This document shows, one piece after another, positions 55,387-64,000 of a stretch of DNA of 64,000 nucleotides. Both the position numbers and the translations under genes were made by a program. The stretch comes from DASTFP01 sp963744345 (GTDB taxonomy: Bacteria > Verrucomicrobiota > Verrucomicrobiia > Chthoniobacterales > Terrimicrobiaceae). The DNA is taken from NCBI GenBank assembly GCA_963744345.1, contig CAVUTD010000021.1, positions 1 to 64,000 on the forward strand. The letters are read 5' to 3'. How positions within the stretch are numbered: position 1 is the first letter of the stretch; every line of letters starts with the position of its first letter. A model generated the notes under the pieces. That model was not told where the DNA came from and searched no databases. It was given only the letters and a program-made list of their open reading frames with translations.

Positions 55387-56057
55387 GTCAATAAGTAAGG
55401 ACCAGGCAAGGTGCTTGTCAATGAGGTTCAGGCAGACCTGATCGTGCTCTCTTGGTGGCAGGCTATGCGTATCTGAAAAGCTCTTCGGTGGTTGCCGGCA
55501 ATGCGAAATGAAGCTCGAACTTTATTCCACTCCTGCGGCAAGATTGACTTTCAGTTTGGAACTCTTCCCAATCTGCATTCAAGGAGAGGTGGACACATGG
55601 AATGATCGGTTGTGTGGTCACGAAAGTTAGCGCCCGGACAAGAGCCACAAGATCGTGATTCCTACGGCAACCACGTTAACCTGAGTCTTGAACACGTCTT
55701 TTCCTGAAGATTCAATCGGTGGGACACCGTGTTATGCGTCAGCATTGCGATAATATTCTCCCCCTTGGCTATCGCTGAAGGAACCGAACTTCGGGGTTAA
55801 CCTGGAGAGGCGTCTCCGCCTGAATTCTCTTCCAGCGTGATGCGCCTCCAGGCTTTGGATATCTCTCGCTGAACTCACGTCTGGCTCCCTGGTCCAGCAA
55901 TGCGGCGCACGGCAATCACGCGGGCGGCTTGGGTAACCAACAAGAAACTGAAGATTATAAAGTCAAGACGTCCTCGTGCCGAGCTTGACATCGGCTACTG
56001 TTTCTCTAGAGCGCTACGAGCACTCACATCCTCACGTTATAGAGTCTCGCAACAGAT
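55387..56057. other. Gene-poor region
   Basis: About 670 bases, no gene recognised. Short frames on both strands have no ribosome-binding site and no family features. Probably holds promoters of the flanking divergent genes. Confidence 0.45.
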
Positions 56058-56579
56058 ATGTTCGATCCCAGCCGTTTCAGAATTATGCTCCAAGTCGCTC
56101 CGGGCGAGGACGCTCACCTTTCGGATGAGAAGGCCGAAGAACTACTCCAAGCTGCAAGCCGATTTCGCGGCGAGGTCATCAACCAAATAGTCATTATTGA
56201 AGGCAAGCTTGACCAATATCTCGGTAACTATTTCTGCGGCGATCAGCAGAAAAAGGATGACTTCCTTTGGCTCGTCTTACGTCAGCGCCCGATGAATTTG
56301 AGCAGCAAACTTCGGATACTCTACGCGATTACTAACGATACAAGCATCCAGGCTGATGCGGACTATCTTAACAGTATGCACAATGCCTTCGCACATAGCG
56401 TTGCCGTGGACAATGTTCCTAGCGATCAGTTGAAACTCTGGGGCCCAGGAAATTTAGAGTTTGTCGTTCTCAGCGACGATCTAAGGGCTGAAATCGACGA
56501 ATACGTCACACGTGTCGATGAGTTTTTGAACCGTCTGCTTACTAAGCAAGAGACCGAACACTCGGACTCAAGAGCGTAG
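56058..56579 (+). CDS. HEPN-like helical protein of unknown function
   Basis: 173 residues, strongly helical: SRFRGEVINQIVIIEGKLDQ, YLGNYFCGDQQKKDDFLWLV, LNSMHNAFAHSVAVDNVP and a helical C terminus. The HNAFAHS segment resembles the RNxxAH-type end of HEPN/MltR-like proteins (usually R-x4-6-H), but the Arg is replaced by His, so nuclease activity is not assured. No partner antitoxin is seen. It could be a regulatory or defence-related protein. Confidence 0.6.
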   Translation: MFDPSRFRIMLQVAPGEDAHLSDEKAEELLQAASRFRGEVINQIVIIEGKLDQYLGNYFCGDQQKKDDFLWLVLRQRPMNLSSKLRILYAITNDTSIQADADYLNSMHNAFAHSVAVDNVPSDQLKLWGPGNLEFVVLSDDLRAEIDEYVTRVDEFLNRLLTKQETEHSDSRA

Positions 56580-56709
56580 TTGGCAACGGTCGTGCCCGCC
56601 TCGGCTCCTCTCGACTTTGCGAAGATCGTTTGCGGTAAGCGTGACGTCGATGCTCCTTCTCTCCTCCGGCAAGAACGAGCTGTGGCGCGAGCTTTCTTCT
56701 TCCAGCGCG

Positions 56710-57186
56710 TTAACTCTCGTTTAGCCGGATCGGGAACAGAAGGCGTGGGATGGCCAGCGCGGTCCCAATTCCGAGGAGGGTGAATGCCACGAGCATCAGG
56801 TTCTCCATGGCGGCAGTAGTGGACAGAAGCCCCTCGCCAGGAGTCGCCTTCAATAGCTCGAAGAGGTTCATCAAGCCTTTCGCCGCGAGGCTTCCGGGAA
56901 TCATTGGGATGCAGCCAACCACTGCAAGCACCGAACTGCGCGGCGAATCCGGTTGCTCCAGAATACGATGCAAAGCCGCCAGAAAGAAAGCCGCCATGAA
57001 CGAAGCTGCCGGAAGGCCCAGGCCGCCAATCTCCTGTGCTCCCGTGCGCACCGCCAGCGCGAGGGCTCCAGAGGCGAAGCCAAGCCATAAAAAGCGGGGC
57101 GGACAGTTAAAAAGGACGCCAAAGCCAGCCGCAGCGATGCCGCCAAAGAGGGCCTGACGGAGTAAATGAGCGGCGAACGGAGTCAT
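56710..57186 (-). CDS. Threonine/serine exporter small subunit-like protein (ThrE_2)
   Basis: 158 residues with four to five TM segments: RQALFGGIAAAGFGVLFNCP, ASFMAAFFLAALHRILEQPD, VLAVVGCIPMIPGSLAAKGL (the PxxPG-type signature) and LMLVAFTLLGIGTALAIPRL. This is the ThrE_2 (YjjB) half of a split ThrE-type amino acid exporter. Its ATG overlaps the stop of the ThrE_1 gene by ATGA. Confidence 0.87.
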   Translation of the reverse strand: MTPFAAHLLRQALFGGIAAAGFGVLFNCPPRFLWLGFASGALALAVRTGAQEIGGLGLPAASFMAAFFLAALHRILEQPDSPRSSVLAVVGCIPMIPGSLAAKGLMNLFELLKATPGEGLLSTTAAMENLMLVAFTLLGIGTALAIPRLLFPIRLNES

Positions 57187-57951
57187 GTTTGCGGCACGAC
57201 CAACTGTTGCGCAAGGACCAGGCCAAGCGTCATGAAAAGCAACAGGTAAGCGACTCGCAAGCCCCGCGCAGCGGCAAGGTTCGGCTTGCCATCAATGGCA
57301 TCGAGTTGCGCGTTGAGCACCGCCACGCCAGGCACCAGGAGGAGCACCGCAGCCACCGTCGCAATCTCTGGATGTGCGCTTCCGAGCAGTCGACCGCCTA
57401 ATCCTGCAACGACCGCGGAGACAAAGCCCACAACCGCCAGCCACCAGAAACACGTTCTGCTTCCGTTCGAGCAGCGAATGGCGAAGCCACTGACCTACGG
57501 CGGCACCCGCAAGCGTCGGAACAAAGGAGAGCCATGTCGCATTTAAGAGGCATCCGAACGCCGCGCAGGCAATCCCAGTTGCCAGACAAACAACCCAAAG
57601 CGGATATCGTGGTGCAGTTCTTGGCACATTGTTGACGGCTTCCTGCGCGGAGGCGCAATCCATCTCTCCGACAGCAACACGGCCCACAATGTTGCTGAGC
57701 GCCTCTGCCCTCCGAAGGTTAACTCCATGTTCACCGACCTTTCCCATCTGCACACAAGACTCCTCGCCACGGCGTAGCATTACGATAATGGCCGCATGCT
57801 GGCAGTAAGTCTCAGCCGTTTCGCAACCGAAGCCTCGCGAAATTTGTTCCACGGCTTCATGCACCCTCCGCGCACTGGCACCCGACTCCAAGAACAGTTT
57901 TCCAACGGACAACGAAAGCTTGGCGACTTCATCCAATGAAGGCGTAGGCAT
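57183..57951 (-). CDS. Threonine/serine exporter large subunit-like protein (ThrE_1), frameshifted
   Basis: DEVAKLSLSVGKLFLESGAS and ARRVHEAVEQISRGFGCETA are the ThrE_1 (DUF1212, YjjP) start. GCLLNATWLSFVPTLAGAAV leads into the membrane part. At about 57425-57440 the frame slips and the remaining helices (VGFVSAVVAGLGGRLLGSAH, AVLLLVPGVAVLNAQLDAID) continue in another frame to the stop at 57183. Restored length about 255 residues, normal for YjjP. The two genes would form one exporter. Confidence 0.85.
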
Positions 57952-57966
57952 CGCAGAAGAATTCAA

Positions 57967-58354
57967 GGGATCATCATTGCCGTGCCAAGATTATCACCAC
58001 ATCTCGCCCAGGCTGTCACGATGTAGGATAGCGAATCGCGCGACCATACTCACGCCATATCCGCTGACCTCTCCCTCGCAAGCTGAATCCTGCGCGAGCT
58101 CAGGCAAATCTTGCCGAGAATCACTCGCGCAGGAAGTCGAGTATGCCCGGCCAAAGCAGCTCGCTGGCAGACGCTCATCCGGATGGTTTGTGCGATATTG
58201 AAATGGAAGAACCAGGGCTGCCAGCGCCCGGAACCAGCGTCCGCTGGCTGCGTGGGGGGAGTAGCTTCTGTTATTAGCCAGACCCGCAACTCTGCTGCTC
58301 GCTCGTCAAGCCTTGCCCGCAGGTCTTGCCCCCCTAGCGTTCAGAATCTTGTTC
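57967..58354. other. Intergenic region, no gene seen
   Basis: About 390 bases between ThrE_1 and the CorA 3' end without recognised coding or RNA content. Confidence 0.45.
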
Positions 58355-59380
58355 CTAAAGCCAGCCTGATCGCTTGAACCCCAACCATAAGCCGCTGCAC
58401 ACTACGGCCATCCCTACAAGCACTGCCTCATAGCCGTATTTCCAGCCCAACTCAGGCATATGTTCGAAGTTCATCCCGTAAACGCCAGCGATCATTGTGG
58501 GGGCGGCGATGATGGCAGCCCACGCCGCCAAACGTTTGGTGTCTTTGTTCTGCGACACCGAGATGATCGATAGATTCGCGTCAAGGGCTGTCGCCAGCAC
58601 TTCGCGAAGGGTGTCCGCCCTTTCGTTGATGCGCATTGCGTGATCATAGACATCGCGAAAGTATGGCTTGGTATCTTCCGGCAATAGATCCAGATCGAAC
58701 CGCATCAAACGACTACAAATATCTACGAGCGGCGAGACGGCACGTCTGATGGAGAGAAGTTCGCGCTTCAGGTGGTAGATGCGACCCGTTGTCTGGTGTA
58801 TGAATTTTTCGTCGAGGACGACCTCTTCCAGCTCAACCACTCTCTCTTCCAATGCCTCGAGGATGGGGAAATACTGGTCGACGACAAAATCCATCAACGC
58901 GTAAAGAACAAAACCTGGACCCTTGGCGAGGAGCTGCCGGGAAGCCTCGCAACGAGCACGCACACCTACGTGGGACTGGAGCGAGCCATGCCGGACGGAA
59001 ACGACAAAACGCTTCCCGACAAAGATATGGGTCTCTCCAAACTCCACATGCTGCGATTCACCAACCAGTTGCGCCGTGCGCAACACGACGAAGAGACAAT
59101 TCCCGTACTGCTCGACTTTTGGCCGCTGATGCGCGTCATGGGCATCCTCGATCGCCAAATCGTGAAGCTCAAATTCTTCCTGAATTTCGCGCAGCAGCTT
59201 CTCGTCAGGTTCGAACAAGCCGACCCAGACAAACCTGTCTTCGTATTTGAGCTCTTCGCTGATGTCCGCAATTACCACATTGGCCACGCGCACACCTTGA
59301 GCATAGGAGGCGCAATTAATGACTCCGGGCCGCTTCGGGACTTCTGCTAGAGTTAAGGATTGAGGAATGCCTTCCTGCAT
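58355..59380 (-). CDS. corA: CorA-family magnesium/cobalt transporter
   Basis: 341 residues. A long cytoplasmic alpha/beta and helical region (LHDLAIEDAHDAHQRPKVEQ, FVVDQYFPILEALEERVVEL, YFRDVYDHAMRINERADTLR) precedes two C-terminal TM helices. The signature IAGVYGMNFEHMPELGWKYG contains the GMN filter between TM1 and TM2. The pentameric channel takes up Mg2+. Length and domain order are normal and the gene is intact. Confidence 0.94.
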   Translation of the reverse strand: MQEGIPQSLTLAEVPKRPGVINCASYAQGVRVANVVIADISEELKYEDRFVWVGLFEPDEKLLREIQEEFELHDLAIEDAHDAHQRPKVEQYGNCLFVVLRTAQLVGESQHVEFGETHIFVGKRFVVSVRHGSLQSHVGVRARCEASRQLLAKGPGFVLYALMDFVVDQYFPILEALEERVVELEEVVLDEKFIHQTTGRIYHLKRELLSIRRAVSPLVDICSRLMRFDLDLLPEDTKPYFRDVYDHAMRINERADTLREVLATALDANLSIISVSQNKDTKRLAAWAAIIAAPTMIAGVYGMNFEHMPELGWKYGYEAVLVGMAVVCSGLWLGFKRSGWL

Positions 59381-59792
59381 GCTCTTGGGATTAGTTTATT
59401 CTAACATAATTACACCGGAAACATAGAAGGCGTAACCGTGTCGTACCGAGAAACATGATGGCCTTTACGCAGGACTTTAAGCAGCGCGTTCTGCTCCATA
59501 TCTCGCGCGTAGTCTCCACTCCATAACTCCCAATGTCACTCTCAATCTAGACTTCCCGACTGCCCGACGCGCCAATCAGAAGCGAGTGAACATCGGGTAG
59601 CGTCTCCCAAGTTATGTTCGCCAAGTTCTCCCTTCAAGGTTGCGCCAGAACCTCCCTTCAGCGACGAAATAAGGGGGTGGAGATATGCGGGATGTAGCTG
59701 AAGGTAGGACTTCGGAGTTAAAGCGGAGACCCAGGATGGGCGTCATGAATTCTCTTCGCGCTTTAGATCGATGTCGTAGCTCCTATCCTGAG
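59381..59792. other. Intergenic region, no gene seen
   Basis: About 410 bases upstream of corA and downstream of the phosphatase gene (both minus strand). No coding frame with family content. Probably the corA promoter region. Confidence 0.45.
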
Positions 59793-61409
59793 TCAGAGCG
59801 GCTTTTGACGGTCAATATCCATCGCGACAAGGCAGACGTCATCATTGAACTGCTGGGTCGCCGAGAAATGTTGTACCTCGTCGATGAGGCTGGTGCATAG
59901 TTCCCCCACCGAAAGGTCGGTTCGACACCCGACCGCTTTGGAAAGTTTCTCATAATCGTAGAGTTCGCCTTCCGAGCCCTCCACTTCGAATAAGCCGTCC
60001 GTGAACAGCAGGAGGACGTCGTGGTGGGAAAGCTTGGAGCGGAAAGTTTCGTACTTCGCTTCGTCGAACAGGCCGAGCGCCGGACCCGAGCGGGCCGCCA
60101 GGGAGCAAGCGCTGGCGGCGGAGCCATCGGATGTTCGCGTGAGATGCAGCGGGTGAGGATGGCCCGCGTTGGCATAGCGTAATTGCCCTTTGGCGAGATC
60201 GACCAGCACATAGAATGCCGAAGCAAAGAGCGTGATCTCGCTATTCTTAATAGCCGCTAAGAGGGCGCGATTGATTGCAACCAGGAGCTCCCCGGGTTTC
60301 GTCCATAACGCACGCAGTTCGCTTACGATGGAACGCACGATGGCGGCCACGAGCGCGGCCCGGACACCGTGCCCCATGACATCGCAGATGAACAAGCCGG
60401 CTTTGTCGTCCGAAATGTCCAGCACGTCAAAAAAATCTCCACTAACCGTCATGGAGGGCCTGAAAAAAGGGTGGAATCGCACGGCGCTAGCCTGCCCTGT
60501 GGCGTGATGCGGGAAACTCGGAAAATGTTGCGGCAACAAGGCACTCTGAAGCTCGCGTGCCATTTCCAAATCCTGTTCGAGGAGTTCGTTTTTCGCACGG
60601 AGCTCTTCCGTGAGCCGCGCGAGCTTCTCCGCGGCACGCTTCTTCTCGGTAATGTCACGAGAAATGCCAAAGGTTCCGATGACATTGCCCTGCGGGTCGC
60701 GCAGTGGCATTTTCGTCGTGGAAACCCAGGTGTCTTCACGATCGGGCCAGGTTTCCTTTTCTTCATAGTCAACGATCGGTTGGCCTGTGCGGATGATTTC
60801 GCGCTCGTCGGAGAAGGCAACCTCCCCGTGCTCTCTGGAAAACAAATCCAAGTCACTCAACCCAACCAGATCTGCGGGATCCGTTCTTCCGTGTGCTTCG
60901 GCGCAGGCCCGATTGACCTTAATAAAGCGGCTGTCGAGATCTTTGAAGAAGATCTTATGAGGCAAATTCTCCATCAACGTTGTCAGCAAATTGCGCTCTT
61001 CGGCCAAAGCAAGTTCGGTCTGGCGCTGCTCGGTGATGTCCCAGGCGACGCCGACCACTCGAGGGATCTCTGCATTTTCTTCGCAGTGAATTCTTGAACG
61101 CATCCTTACCACGTGCTCGCTTGCGTCGGCGGGCCAAATGACGTGAAATTGAGCATCCACGCCAGTCCGGGTTGCGATGCCGCGGTCGAACACTTCGCGG
61201 ATCTGTTGCCGATCTTCTCCCTGGACGAGTGCCAGAAAGTCGTCAAAGCCCCCTTTAAATGCGCCGGGAGCGAGCCCGAAGAGGGCATGCATTCGTTCAT
61301 CCCACCACATTGAAGCAGCGGGCACATCCCAATCCCACATCCCCATCTCCGCGGAACTCAGCGCGAGATTCAATTGCTCCTGTTCGCTGCTAGGATGCAC
61401 ATCGCTCAT
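59793..61409 (-). CDS. PAS-domain sensor with SpoIIE-type PP2C phosphatase
   Basis: 538 residues. PAS 1 covers residues 1-135 (EMGMWDWDVPAASMWWDERM, VAWDITEQRQTELAL). PAS 2 covers 140-265 (LMENLPHKIFFKDLDSRFIK, GTFGISRDITEKKRAAEKLA). A coiled-coil linker (LARLTEELRAKNELLEQDLE, MARELQSALLP) leads to the SpoIIE/PP2C domain (SMTVSGDFFDVLDISDDKAG, FICDVMGHGVRAALVAAIVR, DVLLLFTDGLFEVEGSEG, FNDDVCLVAMDI) with its Asp metal ligands. It is soluble, with no TM segment. It probably dephosphorylates an anti-sigma-factor antagonist in a partner-switching pathway; no partner gene is adjacent. Confidence 0.92.
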   Translation of the reverse strand: MSDVHPSSEQEQLNLALSSAEMGMWDWDVPAASMWWDERMHALFGLAPGAFKGGFDDFLALVQGEDRQQIREVFDRGIATRTGVDAQFHVIWPADASEHVVRMRSRIHCEENAEIPRVVGVAWDITEQRQTELALAEERNLLTTLMENLPHKIFFKDLDSRFIKVNRACAEAHGRTDPADLVGLSDLDLFSREHGEVAFSDEREIIRTGQPIVDYEEKETWPDREDTWVSTTKMPLRDPQGNVIGTFGISRDITEKKRAAEKLARLTEELRAKNELLEQDLEMARELQSALLPQHFPSFPHHATGQASAVRFHPFFRPSMTVSGDFFDVLDISDDKAGLFICDVMGHGVRAALVAAIVRSIVSELRALWTKPGELLVAINRALLAAIKNSEITLFASAFYVLVDLAKGQLRYANAGHPHPLHLTRTSDGSAASACSLAARSGPALGLFDEAKYETFRSKLSHHDVLLLFTDGLFEVEGSEGELYDYEKLSKAVGCRTDLSVGELCTSLIDEVQHFSATQQFNDDVCLVAMDIDRQKPL

Positions 61410-61729
61410 GCAAGAAAAATAGGGGCGCTTCAGCGTGAGGAAAGCTCTTTTGAGTCAGCGTTCTTTCGGGCAATTCGAGTCGGAAGCGGCTCAATCGAGA
61501 TCTAGGAGGAGCCATCTCAGCCCACGCACAAGTCGAAGCTGCCGGGCGCAAATTCAGGCGAAGCCAACCAACCCGACTCCCCTCGATCGGCTGATAGAAA
61601 AGATTTATCGACAATTTCGCAGATGCAATCGCCGATCGAGCGACACCTGTCGAGGGACGACTTGCCCATTTCAAGAGCAATACGCTTCCGCCGGCAGGAG
61701 GGCGAAATTGCCCGCGTGAACTTTGGCAG
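61410..61729. other. Intergenic region, no gene seen
   Basis: About 320 bases between the phosphatase and the oxidoreductase genes, both on the minus strand. No structure or coding frame of note. Confidence 0.4.
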
Positions 61730-62776
61730 CTACTCAGCCAAGCCGGCAGCGGAGAAGTCGATCCCGATGCTGCGGCGAATCATGTCAAGAGTCGTCATGG
61801 TGTCGAGTGAGGCATCGAGCGGGCGGCGCGGCGTCTCCAGTTCACCTGCCGTGATGCAACGAGCGACCTCGGCCGCCTCGTGGTACAAGCCCTCGAAGTG
61901 CCGTCCGGGAGTTTCCTCATAGCGGAGGGTCTGTGACCCGTCGGCTGAAGTTACTACGAAGGGTCCAGGAAGGTGAAAGGGACTGTCAAATCGAATGGTT
62001 CCTTCGGTGCCGACGATGATGGCGTTGGTAGGCGTGAAGCCATAGAGGGTCGTCGAAAAAACCCCCTGATTGCCCTCTGCGTCAGTCAGGATCGCTGAAA
62101 GTTGGCCATTTACACCGCTTGGATCAGGCTGCCCCATGCCGACGACTCGCTCGGGAACCCCGAAAATTTCCGTCAGGAATGACACCTGATATGTTCCCAG
62201 ATCGAGGAGCGGACCGCCCGCGAGTTTTGGATTAAAGATGCGGTGACCGGGTGCAAAGTACTCACCATACTCCGTATAGACGGACTTGATTTTACCTATC
62301 GCCCTGCTTTCCAGGAGCTGGAAAAGCACATCAAATTTGGGAAGGTAGAACGTCCAGAGCGCTTCAGCGAAAAAAAGCTTCTTCTGCCGCGCCAGCTCCA
62401 CCATTTGCGAGGTTTGGGCACGATTGAGAGCGATAGGCTTCTCCACAAACACGTGCTTGCCGGCATTCAGCGCCAGCATGACCCCCTCATGGTGCAAATT
62501 GTGCGGCGTGGCCACATAGATAACGTCAAGGTCGTTGGCGGCAACAAGCTCGTCGTAGTCGCCATAGGCATGCTTGAGCCCCATGCGCGAGGCGAATTCC
62601 TCGGCGCGGCTTTGGCTGCGAGAACCGACCGCGGCGATATCCTGCTTGGTGTGGGCACGGACCGATTCGATAAATCGCTCGGCGATCCAACCTGAGCCGA
62701 GAATTCCCCAACGTACGACAGGCGCCTCGCTGGCCGGTTTAATTCGGGATGCTGGTAACGATGTTGGGAAGGACAT
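61730..62776 (-). CDS. Gfo/Idh/MocA-family NAD(P)-dependent oxidoreductase
   Basis: 348 residues. Rossmann start VVRWGILGSGWIAERFIESV, then VAVGSRSQSRAEEFASRMG-type helix, YVATPHNLHHEGVMLALNAG, KHVFVEKPIALNRAQTSQMV (EKP catalytic Lys) and FAEALWTFYLPKFDVLFQLL. The C-terminal domain has GGPLLDLGTYQVSFLTEIFG (substrate-binding DLGTY). It acts on sugars or dihydrodiols in the cytoplasm. The DLGTY variant is common in the dimeric dihydrodiol dehydrogenase/glucose-fructose-like branch. Substrate unknown. Confidence 0.92.
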   Translation of the reverse strand: MSFPTSLPASRIKPASEAPVVRWGILGSGWIAERFIESVRAHTKQDIAAVGSRSQSRAEEFASRMGLKHAYGDYDELVAANDLDVIYVATPHNLHHEGVMLALNAGKHVFVEKPIALNRAQTSQMVELARQKKLFFAEALWTFYLPKFDVLFQLLESRAIGKIKSVYTEYGEYFAPGHRIFNPKLAGGPLLDLGTYQVSFLTEIFGVPERVVGMGQPDPSGVNGQLSAILTDAEGNQGVFSTTLYGFTPTNAIIVGTEGTIRFDSPFHLPGPFVVTSADGSQTLRYEETPGRHFEGLYHEAAEVARCITAGELETPRRPLDASLDTMTTLDMIRRSIGIDFSAAGLAE

Positions 62777-62903
62777 GGGTATTTTGCGTAAGGTCCAGGG
62801 GTTGCGGAGTTACCTCCTTTTACCCGGTAGCACTATCCAAGCCAACACATGCTTTCTGGATTTAAGTCCGTGTTTAGCCCCCGATATCGCATCGCCGGAT
62901 TTC

Positions 62904-63206
62904 TCATTCAATGGACGCCGCACCCGGCGTGAGTTCCCGGATGATCTCTTGGGCGGCTGGAGCGCTGCCCTTCGCGCGCCACAGCCAACAAAGCGAAGCG
63001 ACGATGTACACTCCCCAATAGGCGGCATAGACCCGGTCGGCATTGCCCAGCGGATGGAGCGTGAGCAACCAAGCGAACAATCCGAGGCTCGCCGCTGCTA
63101 CGACGATCCACCACGCCGGCCTGTCCTGTCGCAACCAGAGGAATACTGCATAGCACCCGATGATTTCAGCAACAGCCGTTACCGGGTAGAGCAAGAATGC
63201 CTTCAT
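62904..63206 (-). CDS. YnfA/UPF0060 family small membrane protein
   Basis: 100 residues, four TM segments: LLYPVTAVAEIIGCYAVFLW, WWIVVAAASLGLFAWLLTLH, DRVYAAYWGVYIVASLCWLW, plus a C-terminal segment. The family motif AEIIGCYAVFLWLR and the AAYWGVYI block identify UPF0060. Related to small multidrug resistance proteins but function is unproven. ATG 63206 chosen; an in-frame start at 63239 adds 11 residues. Confidence 0.9.
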   Translation of the reverse strand: MKAFLLYPVTAVAEIIGCYAVFLWLRQDRPAWWIVVAAASLGLFAWLLTLHPLGNADRVYAAYWGVYIVASLCWLWRAKGSAPAAQEIIRELTPGAASIE

Positions 63207-63354
63207 TAGCCCAGCGTAGCGGCGATGACCGGATTCCAAGTTTCTGGCAAGCTTAGATAATTTTCATCCTGCTGTAAGGGGCGATCCCTGTTCGAAATTC
63301 TACGTCTCCACCGAAAGTCAGCGACATCTGGAGAAGGGTCTTTGACTCATGGCT

Positions 63355-64000
63355 TTAGTTTAGAGGCCAGACGAGAGGGACAAGCGTGATCGACACGATA
63401 TAGATGAGCACTGTGAGAACCGAACCTATCTTCACGAAATCTGCAAAGCGGTAGCGGCCCGGCCCATAGACCATGAGACAAGAAGGTTCAAGCGGAGTGA
63501 GATATGAGCAGCTTGCTGCGATGGCCACCATCATCGCGAACGTGCGCGGATTCATGCCGAGGTGGAGCGCAGTCTCGATCGCAATCGGCAGGACGACAAT
63601 GGCGGCAGCCTGATTCGACATTGGCTGGGTGAGAAAAACAGTAAGCGCAAAGAACACTGTTAAGAGAAGAAGCGGCTGGGTCGTGCCGGTGAAGGATACC
63701 AGTTGCCACGCAAGATATTTAGCCGCACCGGTATGCTCCATGGCTGCGCCGAGACCGAGCAACGATCCGATGAGAATGATGGCCTTCCACTCGACGCGCG
63801 CATACGCCTCCTCGGGCGTAATGCAGCGGGTGATGAAGGCTACCAAGACGCCAAGCATCACCGCCAGCGGAAGCGAAAGGACGCCTGCCGTGACAAGCGC
63901 AAGCACGCCGACGAAGATGCCGATGGCAAGAGGTGCCCGTCCCATGCGTGGGCGAACGTTTTCCATCGACTCCGACGCGCCGAGCACGCGCACGATGCGG
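63355..64000 (-). CDS. SLC13/DASS-type anion or cation symporter (5' end outside window)
   Basis: The last about 215 codons, with the frame still open at the window edge. Six or more TM segments: IGIFVGVLALVTAGVLSLPL, ILIGSLLGLGAAMEHTGAAK, LTVFFALTVFLTQPMSNQAA (NxxA-type signature) and FAMMVAIAASCSYLTPLEPS (SxxxTP-like motif). The segment just before TM1 (RIVRVLGASESMENVRPRMG) could be the end of a TrkA-C domain, typical of SLC13 members with inserted RCK_C domains. Likely substrate sulfate or dicarboxylate; not decidable here. Confidence 0.87.
   Translation of the reverse strand, partial: RIVRVLGASESMENVRPRMGRAPLAIGIFVGVLALVTAGVLSLPLAVMLGVLVAFITRCITPEEAYARVEWKAIILIGSLLGLGAAMEHTGAAKYLAWQLVSFTGTTQPLLLLTVFFALTVFLTQPMSNQAAAIVVLPIAIETALHLGMNPRTFAMMVAIAASCSYLTPLEPSCLMVYGPGRYRFADFVKIGSVLTVLIYIVSITLVPLVWPLN

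Noticed and set aside
1..64000. CRISPR array
   Set aside because: No regularly spaced repeat-spacer pattern was seen; the repeats found are tandem, inverted or att-like.

Overview
The window reads like a chromosomal segment of a free-living, aerobic, GC-rich Gram-negative soil or sediment bacterium. Signal peptides, RND and HupE-type membrane proteins, the UvsE/DHH/Fpg repair block and a bacterial family B DNA polymerase would fit a Verrucomicrobiota-like genome. That taxonomic guess is inference from gene content only. No rRNA or convincing tRNA gene was found.

Layout. (1) 1-7.5 kb: sulfur handling. On the minus strand lie a rhodanese/metallo-beta-lactamase fusion, an ArsR-rhodanese regulator with a clear operator, a YeeE-type sulfur transporter and a secreted tandem rhodanese; on the plus strand a secreted cupin and a DUF255 thioredoxin-fold protein. 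(2) 7.5-17.1 kb: a metal/arsenic island built from working genes (VIT1-like, CDF transporter with a divergent CsoR/RcnR-type repressor, arsR-arsC-arsC-arsM-aquaporin operon) and wreckage (three cusA/czcA fragments, a broken phosphoesterase, Tn3-family tnpA remnants). (3) 17.1-21.4 kb: a heavily frameshifted DUF3604-PpiC-HupE set preceded by a second DUF3604 tail. (4) 21.8-24.0 kb: family B DNA polymerase. (5) 24.2-29.2 kb: a compact 5.0-kb integrative element bounded by a 15-bp direct repeat and carrying a DUF3854/DUF3631-type primase-helicase, two small DNA-binding proteins, an unknown gene and a tyrosine integrase. (6) 29.2-37.4 kb: AraC regulator apparently truncated at the element border, aldo-keto reductase, F420-reductase-like gene, gene stubs, MetX-like hydrolase, Dtd, bicupin. 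(7) 37.5-50.5 kb: TolB-like protein and M28/PDZ peptidase, manganese catalase divergent from an OxyR, a UvsE-DHH // small basic protein-Fpg repair divergon, a large secreted glycosidase-like protein and a secreted methyltransferase. (8) 50.8-54.4 kb: IS1182-type and IS110-type transposases that have wrecked a sugar ABC cassette, plus a PTS stub. (9) 55-64 kb: lipoprotein, HEPN-like protein, split ThrE exporter, CorA, PAS-PP2C phosphatase, Gfo/Idh oxidoreductase, YnfA and an SLC13 transporter cut by the window edge.

Working together: persulfide/thiosulfate enzymes are probably controlled by the ArsR-rhodanese sensor; the ars operon probably reduces, methylates and channels arsenic out; OxyR very probably controls manganese catalase; UvsE, DHH nuclease and Fpg form a DNA-damage set. 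Single-base frameshifts recur in otherwise intact genes (arsM, dtd, bicupin, M28 peptidase, thrE, the primase-helicase) and are dense in 17-21 kb. They may be real decay or indel errors in the assembly, and reads are needed to tell which.
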